From the NCBI GenBank assembly GCA_002690915.1, contig NZGF01000042.1, positions 1-60,714 on the forward strand: a DNA stretch of 60,714 bases. Reading direction: 5' to 3'. The stretch's first letter is position 1, and every line of letters begins with the position of its first letter. Origin of the DNA: Crocinitomicaceae bacterium (lineage in GTDB: Bacteria; Bacteroidota; Bacteroidia; Flavobacteriales_D; Sanyastnellaceae). Below are positions 8,881-16,615 of this stretch, one piece after another. The notes beneath the pieces were generated by a model. That model saw only the letters and a list, made by a program, of their open reading frames with translations, was not told the DNA's origin and did not search any database. The position numbers and the translations under genes were made by a program.

Positions 8881-9224
8881 TACTTAAGTTCTCGGAAGGT
8901 CTCGATGTATTCGGCGATGCCGCGAATCGTTGCCGCGTCAAGGACCCCTTTTTGGGGGGGCATGGTGCCTTTGCCATAGGTGATTAATGCGATGCGGCTT
9001 TCCAAATCCAATGTGGATTGGCTAAGGTCGGGTGCCTTGGATGCCATGAGCCTGCCATCTGAACCGTGGCAAAGGGAGCACTTCATGGTGTATGCGCGTT
9101 TGATGCTGGCTTTTGAAGGGGGCTTTACGCTTGCGTTTTGCGCAGGAGTTTCCGATCCACCACACGCCGCAATTGTTAGAGCCAACACAGTGGCTACGGC
9201 GAAGATTTGCCATTCGCTTCGCAT
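8880..9224 (-). CDS. Lipoprotein c-type cytochrome (single heme)
   Basis: A 114-residue monoheme cytochrome c. The signal peptide ends in a lipobox, ALTIAAC, with Cys21 as the predicted lipidated residue, so the protein should be anchored in an envelope membrane facing the periplasm. The heme site is CSLCH (49-53) and Met88 in GKGTMPP is the likely sixth ligand. ATG at 9224 is chosen over an upstream codon because it overlaps the TGA of the upstream 40-codon gene (TGATG), and the stop overlaps hflX (TAATG), so three genes are chained. The electron partner is unknown. Confidence 0.88.
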   Translation of the reverse strand: MRSEWQIFAVATVLALTIAACGGSETPAQNASVKPPSKASIKRAYTMKCSLCHGSDGRLMASKAPDLSQSTLDLESRIALITYGKGTMPPQKGVLDAATIRGIAEYIETFRELK

Positions 9225-9346
9225 CAGAACCAGCTGCACGCTTCTAGGACTAGTCGGAAGGTCACGGGAAAACTCGCGACCAACAGCAGCATGAAAAGTG
9301 TCACCTTGAGCAATTCACTATGGATGTCTTGGAATCCAAATGTCAT
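9224..9346 (-). CDS. Small single-span membrane protein, 40 residues (unrecognised)
   Basis: An ATG at 9346 opens a 40-codon frame ending in a TGA that overlaps the cytochrome c start (TGATG). The translation begins MTFGFQDIHSELLK and then has one hydrophobic stretch (about 15-35, TLFMLLLVASFPVTFRLVL) before a short tail ending CSWF. A perfect -7 box (TATCTTTG) lies four bases before the ATG. The start/stop coupling, the promoter position and the membrane-protein character argue that it is translated. I do not recognise a family. It may assist the cytochrome c lipoprotein, or act mainly as a leader peptide coupling ribosomes to it; both are guesses. Confidence 0.6.
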   Translation of the reverse strand: MTFGFQDIHSELLKVTLFMLLLVASFPVTFRLVLEACSWF

Positions 9347-9350
9347 GGCT

Positions 9351-9358
9351 CAAAGATA
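9351..9358 (-). promoter_or_regulatory. -7 box before the 40-codon gene, cytochrome c and hflX
   Basis: TATCTTTG on the minus strand matches TAnnTTTG perfectly and ends only four bases before the ATG at 9346, so the transcript is predicted to start at or very near the start codon. It would drive at least the 40-codon gene, cytochrome c and hflX, and perhaps rbfA and the permease. Confidence 0.55.
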
Positions 9359-9373
9359 GCGCCGCGTGTGAGG

Positions 9374-10729
9374 TTAAACCACGCCTTGGTCAATCATCGC
9401 ATCGGCGACCTTGACAAAGCCGGCGATGTTCGCTCCCTTGACGTAATCCACGTAGCCTGAGGCATTGGCACCGTAGGTAACGCATTGCGTGTGGATGTCC
9501 TTCATGATGTTCAGTAAGCGTTCGTCGACTTCCTTGCGGGTCCAGTTCATGCGGAGGCTGTTTTGGGACATTTCCAGGCCGCTTGTCGCCACCCCGCCGG
9601 CGTTGGATGCCTTGCCAGGAGAGAAGAGCACCTTGGCCGATTGGAAAGCCTCAATGGCTTCTGGTGTCGACGGCATGTTTGCCCCTTCAGCTACGACTTG
9701 GCAGCCGTTGGCGATGAGTTGCTTCGCCTCGGCTTCGTTCAATTCGTTTTGAGTTGCGCATGGGAACGCTGCTTCACAGATTTCGTTCCAAGGGCGCTCA
9801 CCCGCGTGGAAGGTGGCTGTCGCGTGCGCCTCAGCGAATTCTGAAATTCGGCCACGGCGAGCATTCTTGAGGTCTTTAATCCAGTCGAGCTGCTCCGTTG
9901 ATAGCCCATTTGGCTCATGGACGTAACCGGAAGAATCCGACATCGTCACAACCTTTCCACCCATGTGGATGACCTTCTCCGCAGCGAATTGAGCAACATT
10001 ACCGGAACCGGAAATCACCACGCGCTTGCCTTCCAAAGTTTGGCCTTTGGTGTCGAGCATCTCGGCGGCGAAATACACCGTGCCGTACCCGGTCGCCTCT
10101 GGTCGGATCAAGGAGCCGCCCCAGTTGAGGCCTTTACCGGTCAACACCCCAGTAAATTCATTGCGCAAACGCTTGTATTGGCCGAACATGAAGCCTATTT
10201 CCCGGCCGCCCACGCCAATGTCACCCGCAGGGACGTCGGTGTTGGGGCCAATGTGACGGGCTAGCTCAGTCATGAAGCTCTGGCAAAAGCGCATTACTTC
10301 GTTATCCGATTTGCCTTTGGGATTGAAGTTGGATCCGCCTTTTCCGCCGCCCATAGGCAACGTCGTCAAGCTGTTTTTGAATACCTGTTCAAAGCCCAAA
10401 AACTTCAGCACACTCAGGTTGACGGTTGGGTGAAACCGCAAACCGCCCTTGTAAGGTCCAATGGCTGAATTGAATTCGACGCGGTAGCCTTTATTGACAT
10501 GCACTAGTCCTCTATCATCGGTCCAGGGCACACGGAACATGACGGTGCGTTCGGGTTCAACCATCCGTTCCAAGATGCGATGCTCCGTATACTTTGGGTG
10601 GTCAGCAATAAAGGGAATGACGGTCTCTGCAACTTCTTGCACCGCCTGAATGAACTCGGTCTCATTCGGATTTTGAGCAGTCACTTCGGCCATGAAGGCA
10701 AAAATCTGCTCGTGGTGAGGATTGGTCAT
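9374..10729 (-). CDS. gdhA: Glutamate dehydrogenase (NADP type)
   Basis: Interconverts glutamate with 2-oxoglutarate and ammonium. From the ATG at 10729 the protein has 451 residues, close to hexameric bacterial GdhA. The catalytic lysine is Lys130 in PMGGGKGGSNF; the substrate-binding GPYKGGLRFHP is at 91-101 and the dinucleotide fold has GSGNVAQFAAEKV. NADP preference is expected from the family but was not tested by residue analysis. A TTG one codon upstream is a less likely start. The promoter box lies within the end of the preceding SDR gene. Confidence 0.96.
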   Translation of the reverse strand: MTNPHHEQIFAFMAEVTAQNPNETEFIQAVQEVAETVIPFIADHPKYTEHRILERMVEPERTVMFRVPWTDDRGLVHVNKGYRVEFNSAIGPYKGGLRFHPTVNLSVLKFLGFEQVFKNSLTTLPMGGGKGGSNFNPKGKSDNEVMRFCQSFMTELARHIGPNTDVPAGDIGVGGREIGFMFGQYKRLRNEFTGVLTGKGLNWGGSLIRPEATGYGTVYFAAEMLDTKGQTLEGKRVVISGSGNVAQFAAEKVIHMGGKVVTMSDSSGYVHEPNGLSTEQLDWIKDLKNARRGRISEFAEAHATATFHAGERPWNEICEAAFPCATQNELNEAEAKQLIANGCQVVAEGANMPSTPEAIEAFQSAKVLFSPGKASNAGGVATSGLEMSQNSLRMNWTRKEVDERLLNIMKDIHTQCVTYGANASGYVDYVKGANIAGFVKVADAMIDQGVV

Positions 10730-10757
10730 CAACGTACCTATTAACGTTTAATCAAGG

Positions 10758-10765
10758 CAAAGCTA
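10758..10765 (-). promoter_or_regulatory. -7 box of gdhA
   Basis: TAGCTTTG on the minus strand, a perfect TAnnTTTG, lies 28 bases before the gdhA ATG. It falls next to the stop of the SDR gene (10768), so gdhA probably has its own promoter although it follows that gene. Confidence 0.5.
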
Positions 10766-10767
10766 AT

Positions 10768-11571
10768 TCACAGGGAAGAAGTTCTGCCACCGTCGACCGG
10801 TAAATTGATACCAGAAATGTAACTCGCTGAGGGCGAGGCTAAAAACGCAATTGCGCGGCCAACTTCTTCTGGCTCTCCGGTGCGCTTGAGAGGCACAGCC
10901 GCGGACATTTGGGCATGAATCTCGTCCGTTGACGCGTCCATTTTGTCAGCTTTGTTGGCAATTATCTGTTCGAGGCGAGCTGTGTTGGTGGCACCGGGCA
11001 AAACGTTGTTGACGGTGATGCCGTGAACTCCCACCTCGTTGGCCCATGTCTTAGCCCAATTAGCGACGGCTCCTCGTATGGTGTTGCTCACACCCAAGTT
11101 GGTCAAAGGTTGCTTTACGCTGGTGCTAATGACATTGATAATCCGGCCGTATCCCGCGTCTTTCATGCCAGTTAAAACAGCCTGCGCAAGCAGCTGATTG
11201 CAGATTAAATGCTGTTGAAACGTGTTGATGAAGGCGTCGACTTCGGCCTCGACGATGGGGCCGCCTGCCGGTCCACCTGTGTTGTTCACGAGGATGTGGA
11301 CTGGATGTTCGTTGACCACGGCTTCGATTGCCGCCTTTACTTCCTGCGGACGGCTGAAGTCGGCTTGCGCTGTCATGTGGCGTTCCGGTTGGGACAGGGA
11401 GCGACGCGCTTCTTCGAGACGCTCGGCGTTGCGTGCCAAGAGGGTCACCCGCGCTCCGAGCCCAGCTAAGTGTTGGGCTGCCGCCAGTCCGATGCCTTGG
11501 GTGGCTCCGCACACCACCGCGTGCTTTCCTTCCAGCCCCAGCGGCATCCAGGGGTTGTTCGTATCGGTCAT
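10768..11571 (-). CDS. SDR-family oxidoreductase lacking the usual Tyr/Lys pair
   Basis: A 267-residue Rossmann-fold protein of the short-chain dehydrogenase/reductase superfamily. The cofactor site is CGATQGIG (21-28) and NNTGG (96-100); the C-terminal SGINLPVDGG is typical. The catalytic Ser region is present (VISTS, 147-151), but the expected YxxxK is replaced by VSNTIR (161-166), so the proton-relay Tyr and Lys are absent. Close relatives with a similar SN-R motif are known to me as an atypical SDR subgroup; their substrates are unclear. It has a -7 box four bases before its ATG. Function should not be named beyond the fold. Confidence 0.85.
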   Translation of the reverse strand: MTDTNNPWMPLGLEGKHAVVCGATQGIGLAAAQHLAGLGARVTLLARNAERLEEARRSLSQPERHMTAQADFSRPQEVKAAIEAVVNEHPVHILVNNTGGPAGGPIVEAEVDAFINTFQQHLICNQLLAQAVLTGMKDAGYGRIINVISTSVKQPLTNLGVSNTIRGAVANWAKTWANEVGVHGITVNNVLPGATNTARLEQIIANKADKMDASTDEIHAQMSAAVPLKRTGEPEEVGRAIAFLASPSASYISGINLPVDGGRTSSL

Positions 11572-11575
11572 GCGA

Positions 11576-11583
11576 CGAAGGTA
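11576..11583 (-). promoter_or_regulatory. Variant -7 box (TACCTTCG) at the SDR gene
   Basis: Minus-strand TACCTTCG differs from TAnnTTTG at one base and ends four bases before the ATG of the SDR gene, again the geometry of a leaderless transcript. Confidence 0.4.
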
Positions 11584-11631
11584 GCTACTCCCCCGTCAAA
11601 TTGGCTGTATTTTTACGAGCAAACCCCGCCC

Positions 11632-12030
11632 ATGAAACGCATCGAACACATCGGAATCGCCGTCGCTGATTTGCAGGCAGCAGAACAGATTTTCACGGAC
11701 ATTTTGGGTGAATCGCCCTTCAAGCGGGAGCGCGTGGAGTCGGAAGGGGTTGAGGTGAGTTTTTTTCAAACGGGAGAGAGCAAGGTGGAACTGTTGGCCA
11801 GCACTTCGCCAGAGGGCCCAATTGGCCAGCACATTGACAAGCGTGGTGAAGGATTGCATCACTTGGCGTTTTTTGTGGATGACATCCGCTCGGAAATCAA
11901 TCGGCTGACGGGGTTGGGTTACCGGATCATCAGCGGCCCTAAGCAAGGTGCGGACAACAAGGAGATTGCCTTTTTGCATCCGGGTGATACGAACCGGGTC
12001 TTGGTGGAGCTCTGTGCAAACCGCGGATAA
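11632..12030 (+). CDS. mce: Methylmalonyl-CoA epimerase
   Basis: VOC-fold metal enzyme that interconverts the (R) and (S) epimers of methylmalonyl-CoA, needed for propionate or branched-chain residue breakdown via the B12-dependent mutase. The 132-residue protein begins MKRIEHIGIAV, with metal ligand His in HIGIAV, has KVELLA (Glu ligand), GLHHLAFFV (second His) and ends RVLVELC (second Glu), the four-ligand pattern of the family. The ATG at 11632 is chosen by homology; the frame is open further upstream into the divergent SDR gene. A near-consensus -7 box (TATTTTTA, 11608-11615) lies upstream. The mutase itself is outside the window. Confidence 0.94.
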   Translation: MKRIEHIGIAVADLQAAEQIFTDILGESPFKRERVESEGVEVSFFQTGESKVELLASTSPEGPIGQHIDKRGEGLHHLAFFVDDIRSEINRLTGLGYRIISGPKQGADNKEIAFLHPGDTNRVLVELCANRG

Positions 12031-12954
12031 TTACCAACGCTTCTTTTTGGCTCGACGCTTTTGCTTTTTCAATTGCTTTTGCCGGTCTTTCTTCATTTGA
12101 TCGCCAAAGAGGACCTCGCTAGGGCGGTCCTGAGAGGGCGGTTTAGCACAATCTGCGGGGGGCTTAGAGCGCAGGAGGTCCCACTGGAGGGTAAGGTTCC
12201 ACGGCTGGTAGCGGCCCTCGTACCGTTGTACACGGCCGTCCCCTTCCTCTGCCAAGGGAGCCAATTGCAACCCATCGTATGTGGCGTGCACACGGAGGTA
12301 CCGGCCGGAGCGCGTCCGCACCCCGAGTCCTGCCCCTAATTCCAATGCGACGCGGTCCGTTGAGGGAGCTGCTCGGGTGACGAACATGCTGTCTGGACCC
12401 GTCCGGCTGAATGTGCTTCCCCATTCCCGGTCCCACCCGATACCGAGCTGGGCTTCGAAGAAGAAGTCGGTTTTGATTTCGAAGGCCCGCTGGAGTCTGA
12501 AGGTCAATTCCGTGGTTACCAAGGAACGTGCGCTATCGAGCAGGGTGTTGGGCTGCAAAATGCTATCCGAATTGGCGACCAGCCCATCAAATTTGGAAGC
12601 CGAAGCATTGCGGGTTCCCTGCAGTTCAATGAACCATCGATCCCAAATGAGCGGTCTCTGGACGACGCCCCAGTATCCGATTCCCAAACGAAGTGCTTTG
12701 TTTCCGCTATGGCTCCACATTCCAGCGTGCAGGGTGTCAACAATGCCCGATGTGCGAATCGTTTGATAAACTGCTGGAATCGAATCGGGCCGGGCACTTA
12801 AGGCGTGGTAACCAATGGCGAACGTCCAGCCATTGTTACGAAGCATCGGGCTTTCGGCGTCAAACGGGGTGGACTGAGCATGCGTGTTGTTCAGCAAACC
12901 CGCAATGGCCCAAGCGGATACGAAAACCGCCGTCAGGCGCTTTGTGACTCCCAT
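12031..12954 (-). CDS. Predicted outer-membrane beta-barrel protein with polybasic tail
   Basis: I do not recognise a named family. The 307-residue protein starts with a signal peptide (about 1-27, ending THAQS). The rest is rich in alternating aromatic and polar strands (for example GWTFAIGYHAL, ALRLGIGYWG, FFFEAQLGIGW, ALELGAGLGV), suggesting a small barrel of the porin-like OMP class. The final 20 residues are almost entirely Lys, Arg and Gln and end KKKRW, so it lacks the usual terminal aromatic strand. Its start overlaps the end of the kynurenine monooxygenase gene by 22 bases, so the two are probably transcribed together; a functional link is not evident. Confidence 0.7.
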   Translation of the reverse strand: MGVTKRLTAVFVSAWAIAGLLNNTHAQSTPFDAESPMLRNNGWTFAIGYHALSARPDSIPAVYQTIRTSGIVDTLHAGMWSHSGNKALRLGIGYWGVVQRPLIWDRWFIELQGTRNASASKFDGLVANSDSILQPNTLLDSARSLVTTELTFRLQRAFEIKTDFFFEAQLGIGWDREWGSTFSRTGPDSMFVTRAAPSTDRVALELGAGLGVRTRSGRYLRVHATYDGLQLAPLAEEGDGRVQRYEGRYQPWNLTLQWDLLRSKPPADCAKPPSQDRPSEVLFGDQMKKDRQKQLKKQKRRAKKKRW

Positions 12955-14339
12955 GCGCTGAGGATGGATTCAAAGGTTTCAGGCCGGTCCCAGTCGTTTT
13001 CAATGCCTTCTTGGGCCAGAATTTTCTCCATGATTCGGTCTTGTCGCTGCCCGGCCTCCAGGGCTGCTTCGTAGGGCGTGTGGCTGAAGGTTACTTGCGA
13101 ATAGAGGGGCAGCCAACGTCCAGGGTAGTTCGTGGCCAACTTGGCTTCAATTTTCTTTCGAAGAAGGAACGCCGGATCACCCGTTTTATCTCGCATTTCG
13201 ATGTAGTTCCGTAAGGCGAGTTCGAGGATGGCATCACCGGAAGGCTTGCGTAACTCCGTATACCGCTGCATGGTATTCGCCCAATCTTGGGGAGATTCCA
13301 TGCTGTCCAGTAATTCACTCAAAACCGAACAGTCTTCCATGCCACTGTTCATGCCTTGGCCGTAAAACGGAACAATGGCGTGGGCGGCGTCTCCCATCAA
13401 ACAGGTGGCATCTCCGTGGTGCCAAGGGTAGCATTGGGTCATAACCAACGAGCTTGTCGGGTTGGCCAGCCATTGCGTGGCAAAATCTGGAATCAACGAC
13501 ACTACATCTGGAAAATGGGCGCTGAAGTAAGTTGTTACCGCCGCTTCTGTATCGAGCCCATCCAGCCCATTGGGACCTTCGTAAGGGGCGAATACGGTGC
13601 ACGTGAAGGTGCCATCCGGGTTGGGCAATCCCATCAACATAAACTCGCCTCGCGGCCAGATGTGCAGGGCGTCCTGCTCCATTTTGAATTGGCCATCGGC
13701 AGTGGGCCGCATCTCAATTTCTTTGTAACCGTGTGTTAAGTAGCGCTGCGCAAAATCAAAGCGGTCGGTCCGCATCAGCCTGTCCCGCACTGCACTAAAC
13801 GCACCGTCGGTTCCGAAGATTCGGTCAAATGCCTGCATGTACGGTTCGCCCCCCCCGATTTCCAGTGTCAATTGGTTCGCATTCAAATCAATGTCAACGC
13901 AGCGGTGGTTGAATCTGTAGGAAACGTACTCGTGCTTCTCCGATTCTTCCACCAACAACCGGTTGAGCAAGGCCCGTGAGACGGAGTAAATGCATTGGGG
14001 GTCGTTGAATTTTCCCTCTGCATCTGGCAGTCCGTAAAGTTGACGGGTGAGGGTGCCATCTGGCGCATGCATGGTGCGGTGCGTAATAGGTAATGCGATT
14101 TCGCGCACCGCTTGTGCGATTCCAGCCTTTTCAAGCGCGCGCCACCCGCGATCGCTCAAGGCGAGGTTGATGCTTCGGCCCCCTTTGTACTTTCCGGTTC
14201 GCGGATCGGGACGGCGCTCAAATACGTCGACGTGGTGCCCGCGCTGCGCCAGCATTAGCGCCCAAAGGCTTCCCACCAATCCGGCGCCTACTACGGCCAT
14301 TTTTTCCGGTGCCAAATTGTGTTTTGCAGGTGTGGACAT
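12933..14339 (-). CDS. kmo: Kynurenine 3-monooxygenase
   Basis: FAD enzyme that hydroxylates L-kynurenine using NADPH and oxygen, a step of tryptophan breakdown and of the oxygen-dependent route to NAD. The 468-residue protein shows the FAD dinucleotide motif VVGAGLVGS (16-24), the family-specific KGGRSINLALSDRG and the second FAD motif GDAAHAIVPFYGQGMNSGMEDC in the C-terminal half. A hydrophobic C-terminal membrane anchor, as in eukaryotic KMO, is not evident. No kynureninase or tryptophan dioxygenase gene is nearby. It lies 7 bp after the PLP-enzyme gene and 22 bases of its 3' end are shared with the outer-membrane protein gene. Confidence 0.93.
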   Translation of the reverse strand: MSTPAKHNLAPEKMAVVGAGLVGSLWALMLAQRGHHVDVFERRPDPRTGKYKGGRSINLALSDRGWRALEKAGIAQAVREIALPITHRTMHAPDGTLTRQLYGLPDAEGKFNDPQCIYSVSRALLNRLLVEESEKHEYVSYRFNHRCVDIDLNANQLTLEIGGGEPYMQAFDRIFGTDGAFSAVRDRLMRTDRFDFAQRYLTHGYKEIEMRPTADGQFKMEQDALHIWPRGEFMLMGLPNPDGTFTCTVFAPYEGPNGLDGLDTEAAVTTYFSAHFPDVVSLIPDFATQWLANPTSSLVMTQCYPWHHGDATCLMGDAAHAIVPFYGQGMNSGMEDCSVLSELLDSMESPQDWANTMQRYTELRKPSGDAILELALRNYIEMRDKTGDPAFLLRKKIEAKLATNYPGRWLPLYSQVTFSHTPYEAALEAGQRQDRIMEKILAQEGIENDWDRPETFESILSAWESQSA

Positions 14340-14346
14340 GCTGTGG

Positions 14347-15516
14347 TTAGTGAACGGTGGCTTCGATGGCTTGGTCTAAGTCTGCGATTAGGTCATCGGC
14401 ATCTTCAACGCCAACGCTTAACCGAACGAATCCATCGGAAATACCCAGTTTTGCTCGAATTTCTGCCGGTACACTTGCATGCGTCATGGCCGCCGGGTGT
14501 TCGATGAGCGATTCCACACCACCCAAAGATTCTGCGAGAGCAAATATTTTCGTGGCAGCTACGAGGTTTTTCGCTTGGTCCAAATTGTTGCCCTTGATTT
14601 CGAAGGCGATCATTCCGCCAAAATCATCCATTTGGCGAGCGGCAACAGCATGACCGGGATGGTCTTCAAAACCGGGCCAGTATACCTTTTCAATTTTGGG
14701 ATTGCCGCGCAACCAGTGGGCGACTTTTCGGCCGTTGTCGCAGCTGCGTTCCACGCGTAGGTGCAGCGTCTTCAATCCTCGCAAAACGAGGAAGGAGTCA
14801 AAGGGTTGGGCGATGGCACCGCAGTTGTTTTGCTGGGTTCGGAGTGGCGCATCCATCGCTTCATCCTTGGTGATAAGTGCACCCATCACGACATCGCTGT
14901 GGCCGCCGAGGTACTTCGTTACCGAGTGCATCACGATGTCTGCGCCATGTTCCAAAGGACGCTGCAACATAGGAGAGGCAAAGGTGTTATCCACTGCGAG
15001 TACGATACCGCGGGGCTTGGTAAGGTCTGCAATTGCACGGATGTCGGTGATTTGCATCAACGGATTGGTTGGACTCTCGAGCCAGACCAATTTCGTCTTG
15101 TCCGAAATGGCCGCTTCCACCAGGCTTGGTTCTTGGGTATCGACAAAATGGAACACAATGCCCATTGGCGCATGGTTGGTGCGGAAGAGCCGGGCAGTAC
15201 CGCCGTATAGGTCCTGTCCTGCGATGACCTCGTCCCCAGGTTTTAACGTCTTGAGCACCGTATCAATGGCGGCGAGCCCCGATGCAAAGGCCAATCCGTG
15301 GGTTCCACCTTCTAACTCTGCAAACGCCGTTTCGAGGGCTGCACGGGTCGGGTTGTGGCTCCGTGAATACTCCCAGCCTTTGTGCACACCAACGGCTTCC
15401 TGCACGTAGGTTGAGGTTTGGAATATGGGGGTCATGATGGCTCCGGTTGAAGGGTCCGGTTCAACCCCGGCATGCACAGCGCGAGTGCCTTTGCCCAATT
15501 TTTTCAAATCTTTCAT
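14347..15516 (-). CDS. Cystathionine gamma-synthase/gamma-lyase family PLP enzyme
   Basis: Cytosolic Cys/Met-metabolism enzyme of fold type I. The 389 residues include the N-terminal TRAVHAG (11-17), SRSHNPTR (51-58) for phosphate binding by the neighbouring subunit, the pyridoxal site SVTKYLGGHSD with Lys201 forming the Schiff base, and the C-terminal SLGGVESLIEHPAAMTH. Sequence inspection cannot separate gamma-synthase (methionine synthesis) from gamma-lyase (cysteine formation from cystathionine). The ATG overlaps the end of the upstream UPF0104 gene by four bases. Confidence 0.92.
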   Translation of the reverse strand: MKDLKKLGKGTRAVHAGVEPDPSTGAIMTPIFQTSTYVQEAVGVHKGWEYSRSHNPTRAALETAFAELEGGTHGLAFASGLAAIDTVLKTLKPGDEVIAGQDLYGGTARLFRTNHAPMGIVFHFVDTQEPSLVEAAISDKTKLVWLESPTNPLMQITDIRAIADLTKPRGIVLAVDNTFASPMLQRPLEHGADIVMHSVTKYLGGHSDVVMGALITKDEAMDAPLRTQQNNCGAIAQPFDSFLVLRGLKTLHLRVERSCDNGRKVAHWLRGNPKIEKVYWPGFEDHPGHAVAARQMDDFGGMIAFEIKGNNLDQAKNLVAATKIFALAESLGGVESLIEHPAAMTHASVPAEIRAKLGISDGFVRLSVGVEDADDLIADLDQAIEATVH

Positions 15517-16595
15517 TGTGCTCCAAAGTTACGTTCCTTTCGACGGGTTCGTACGAGCCAACCAGGCAATACAAAGGCCCCAGCGACGAGGTAGATGAAG
15601 TAAGTAAATGTTCGCCAAATGATGATTACCGCAACGATGTAGGCCAGCCCTGTCAAATCGGCGAGAAAAGCCGGTAAACCGAGTTCTGCGGCCCCTGAGG
15701 ACCCTGGTGTGGGGCTGATAGAAAGGATCAACCAAAGCACGAGTTGGCGGGCTATGATGACCGCGTGGTCGATGGAAGGGTAAAAAATCAGCAGCACCAT
15801 GTTCAAGGTAAGAAACCGCGCAGTCCAGCTCCAACAGGTCGCTAAAAACCCGCTAATCCAGTAGTGCCAGGATGCGTTTCGGATGTTTCGGGAAGCCTCG
15901 AGCAAGTCGCTTGACCAAGCGTTAATTCGATTGCTCCATCGCCGGAAGAGCCAAGTTGTTCGGACCTGCTGCAGCGCATTGTACGTTCCTTGCGGACGAA
16001 TGACCAACCCCAGCAAGATTGTGGTGGTCAAGGTGGCGATGAACGCATAGGCCACCCAGAAGAGCGAACCCCATGCGGCTGATTCGAATCCCTCGGGGAA
16101 AATCGAGTGTCCCCCTAAGGTCGCCAGCAAGAAAACAAAGGGCACCGCAATCAGGTAAAAGGCCTCATCCATCAGTGCCGTTGCAAACACCGTAGCAAGG
16201 CTTTTTCCCCATTTCATACCGTCGCGTTTCAGGATGACCACGGCCACTGCAGAACCACCTACAACGCTCGGGGTGAGGGCAGAGGACAACTCCCAGAGCA
16301 GAATGTTTGCGGTCGCCTGTCGCCAAGAAAATGATTGGAAGGCAAGGACGCGCAATCTAACTATGTAGCCAATGTCGCGAACGAGAACGCACGCGATGAC
16401 GCCAAGCAATGCTAAGGTTGAGCGCTGGGTCCATTCAAACTGCTGGAGCAAGGCCCAGGAGGTGGAGGCCTCTCCGGTTTGGGGGTCCGTCACTTCGTAG
16501 TGAGCGCCAAACCACACCACCGCTCCAGCTGCGATTGTGCCAACGAGCAAGGGGACAATCCATTGGGTCCATTTGAAGGGTGCGCCTTCCGCCAT
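15513..16595 (-). CDS. UPF0104/LPG-synthase transmembrane-domain family protein
   Basis: Multi-pass inner-membrane protein (360 residues) of the lysylphosphatidylglycerol synthase TM-region/YbhN group. It has about eight hydrophobic spans and the family hallmarks SALTPSVVGGSAVAV in the middle and SPTPGSSGAAELG near the C-terminus. Members are flippase- or glycolipid-related, but the substrate here is unknown; no soluble synthase domain is attached. ATG 16595 is preferred to a GTG two codons earlier. It overlaps the PLP-enzyme start by four bases (ATGA). A second, shorter member of the same superfamily lies at 20165. Confidence 0.85.
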   Translation of the reverse strand: MAEGAPFKWTQWIVPLLVGTIAAGAVVWFGAHYEVTDPQTGEASTSWALLQQFEWTQRSTLALLGVIACVLVRDIGYIVRLRVLAFQSFSWRQATANILLWELSSALTPSVVGGSAVAVVILKRDGMKWGKSLATVFATALMDEAFYLIAVPFVFLLATLGGHSIFPEGFESAAWGSLFWVAYAFIATLTTTILLGLVIRPQGTYNALQQVRTTWLFRRWSNRINAWSSDLLEASRNIRNASWHYWISGFLATCWSWTARFLTLNMVLLIFYPSIDHAVIIARQLVLWLILSISPTPGSSGAAELGLPAFLADLTGLAYIVAVIIIWRTFTYFIYLVAGAFVLPGWLVRTRRKERNFGAQ

Positions 16596-16615
16596 GCCCA
16601 CAAGTTACCTCGAAC

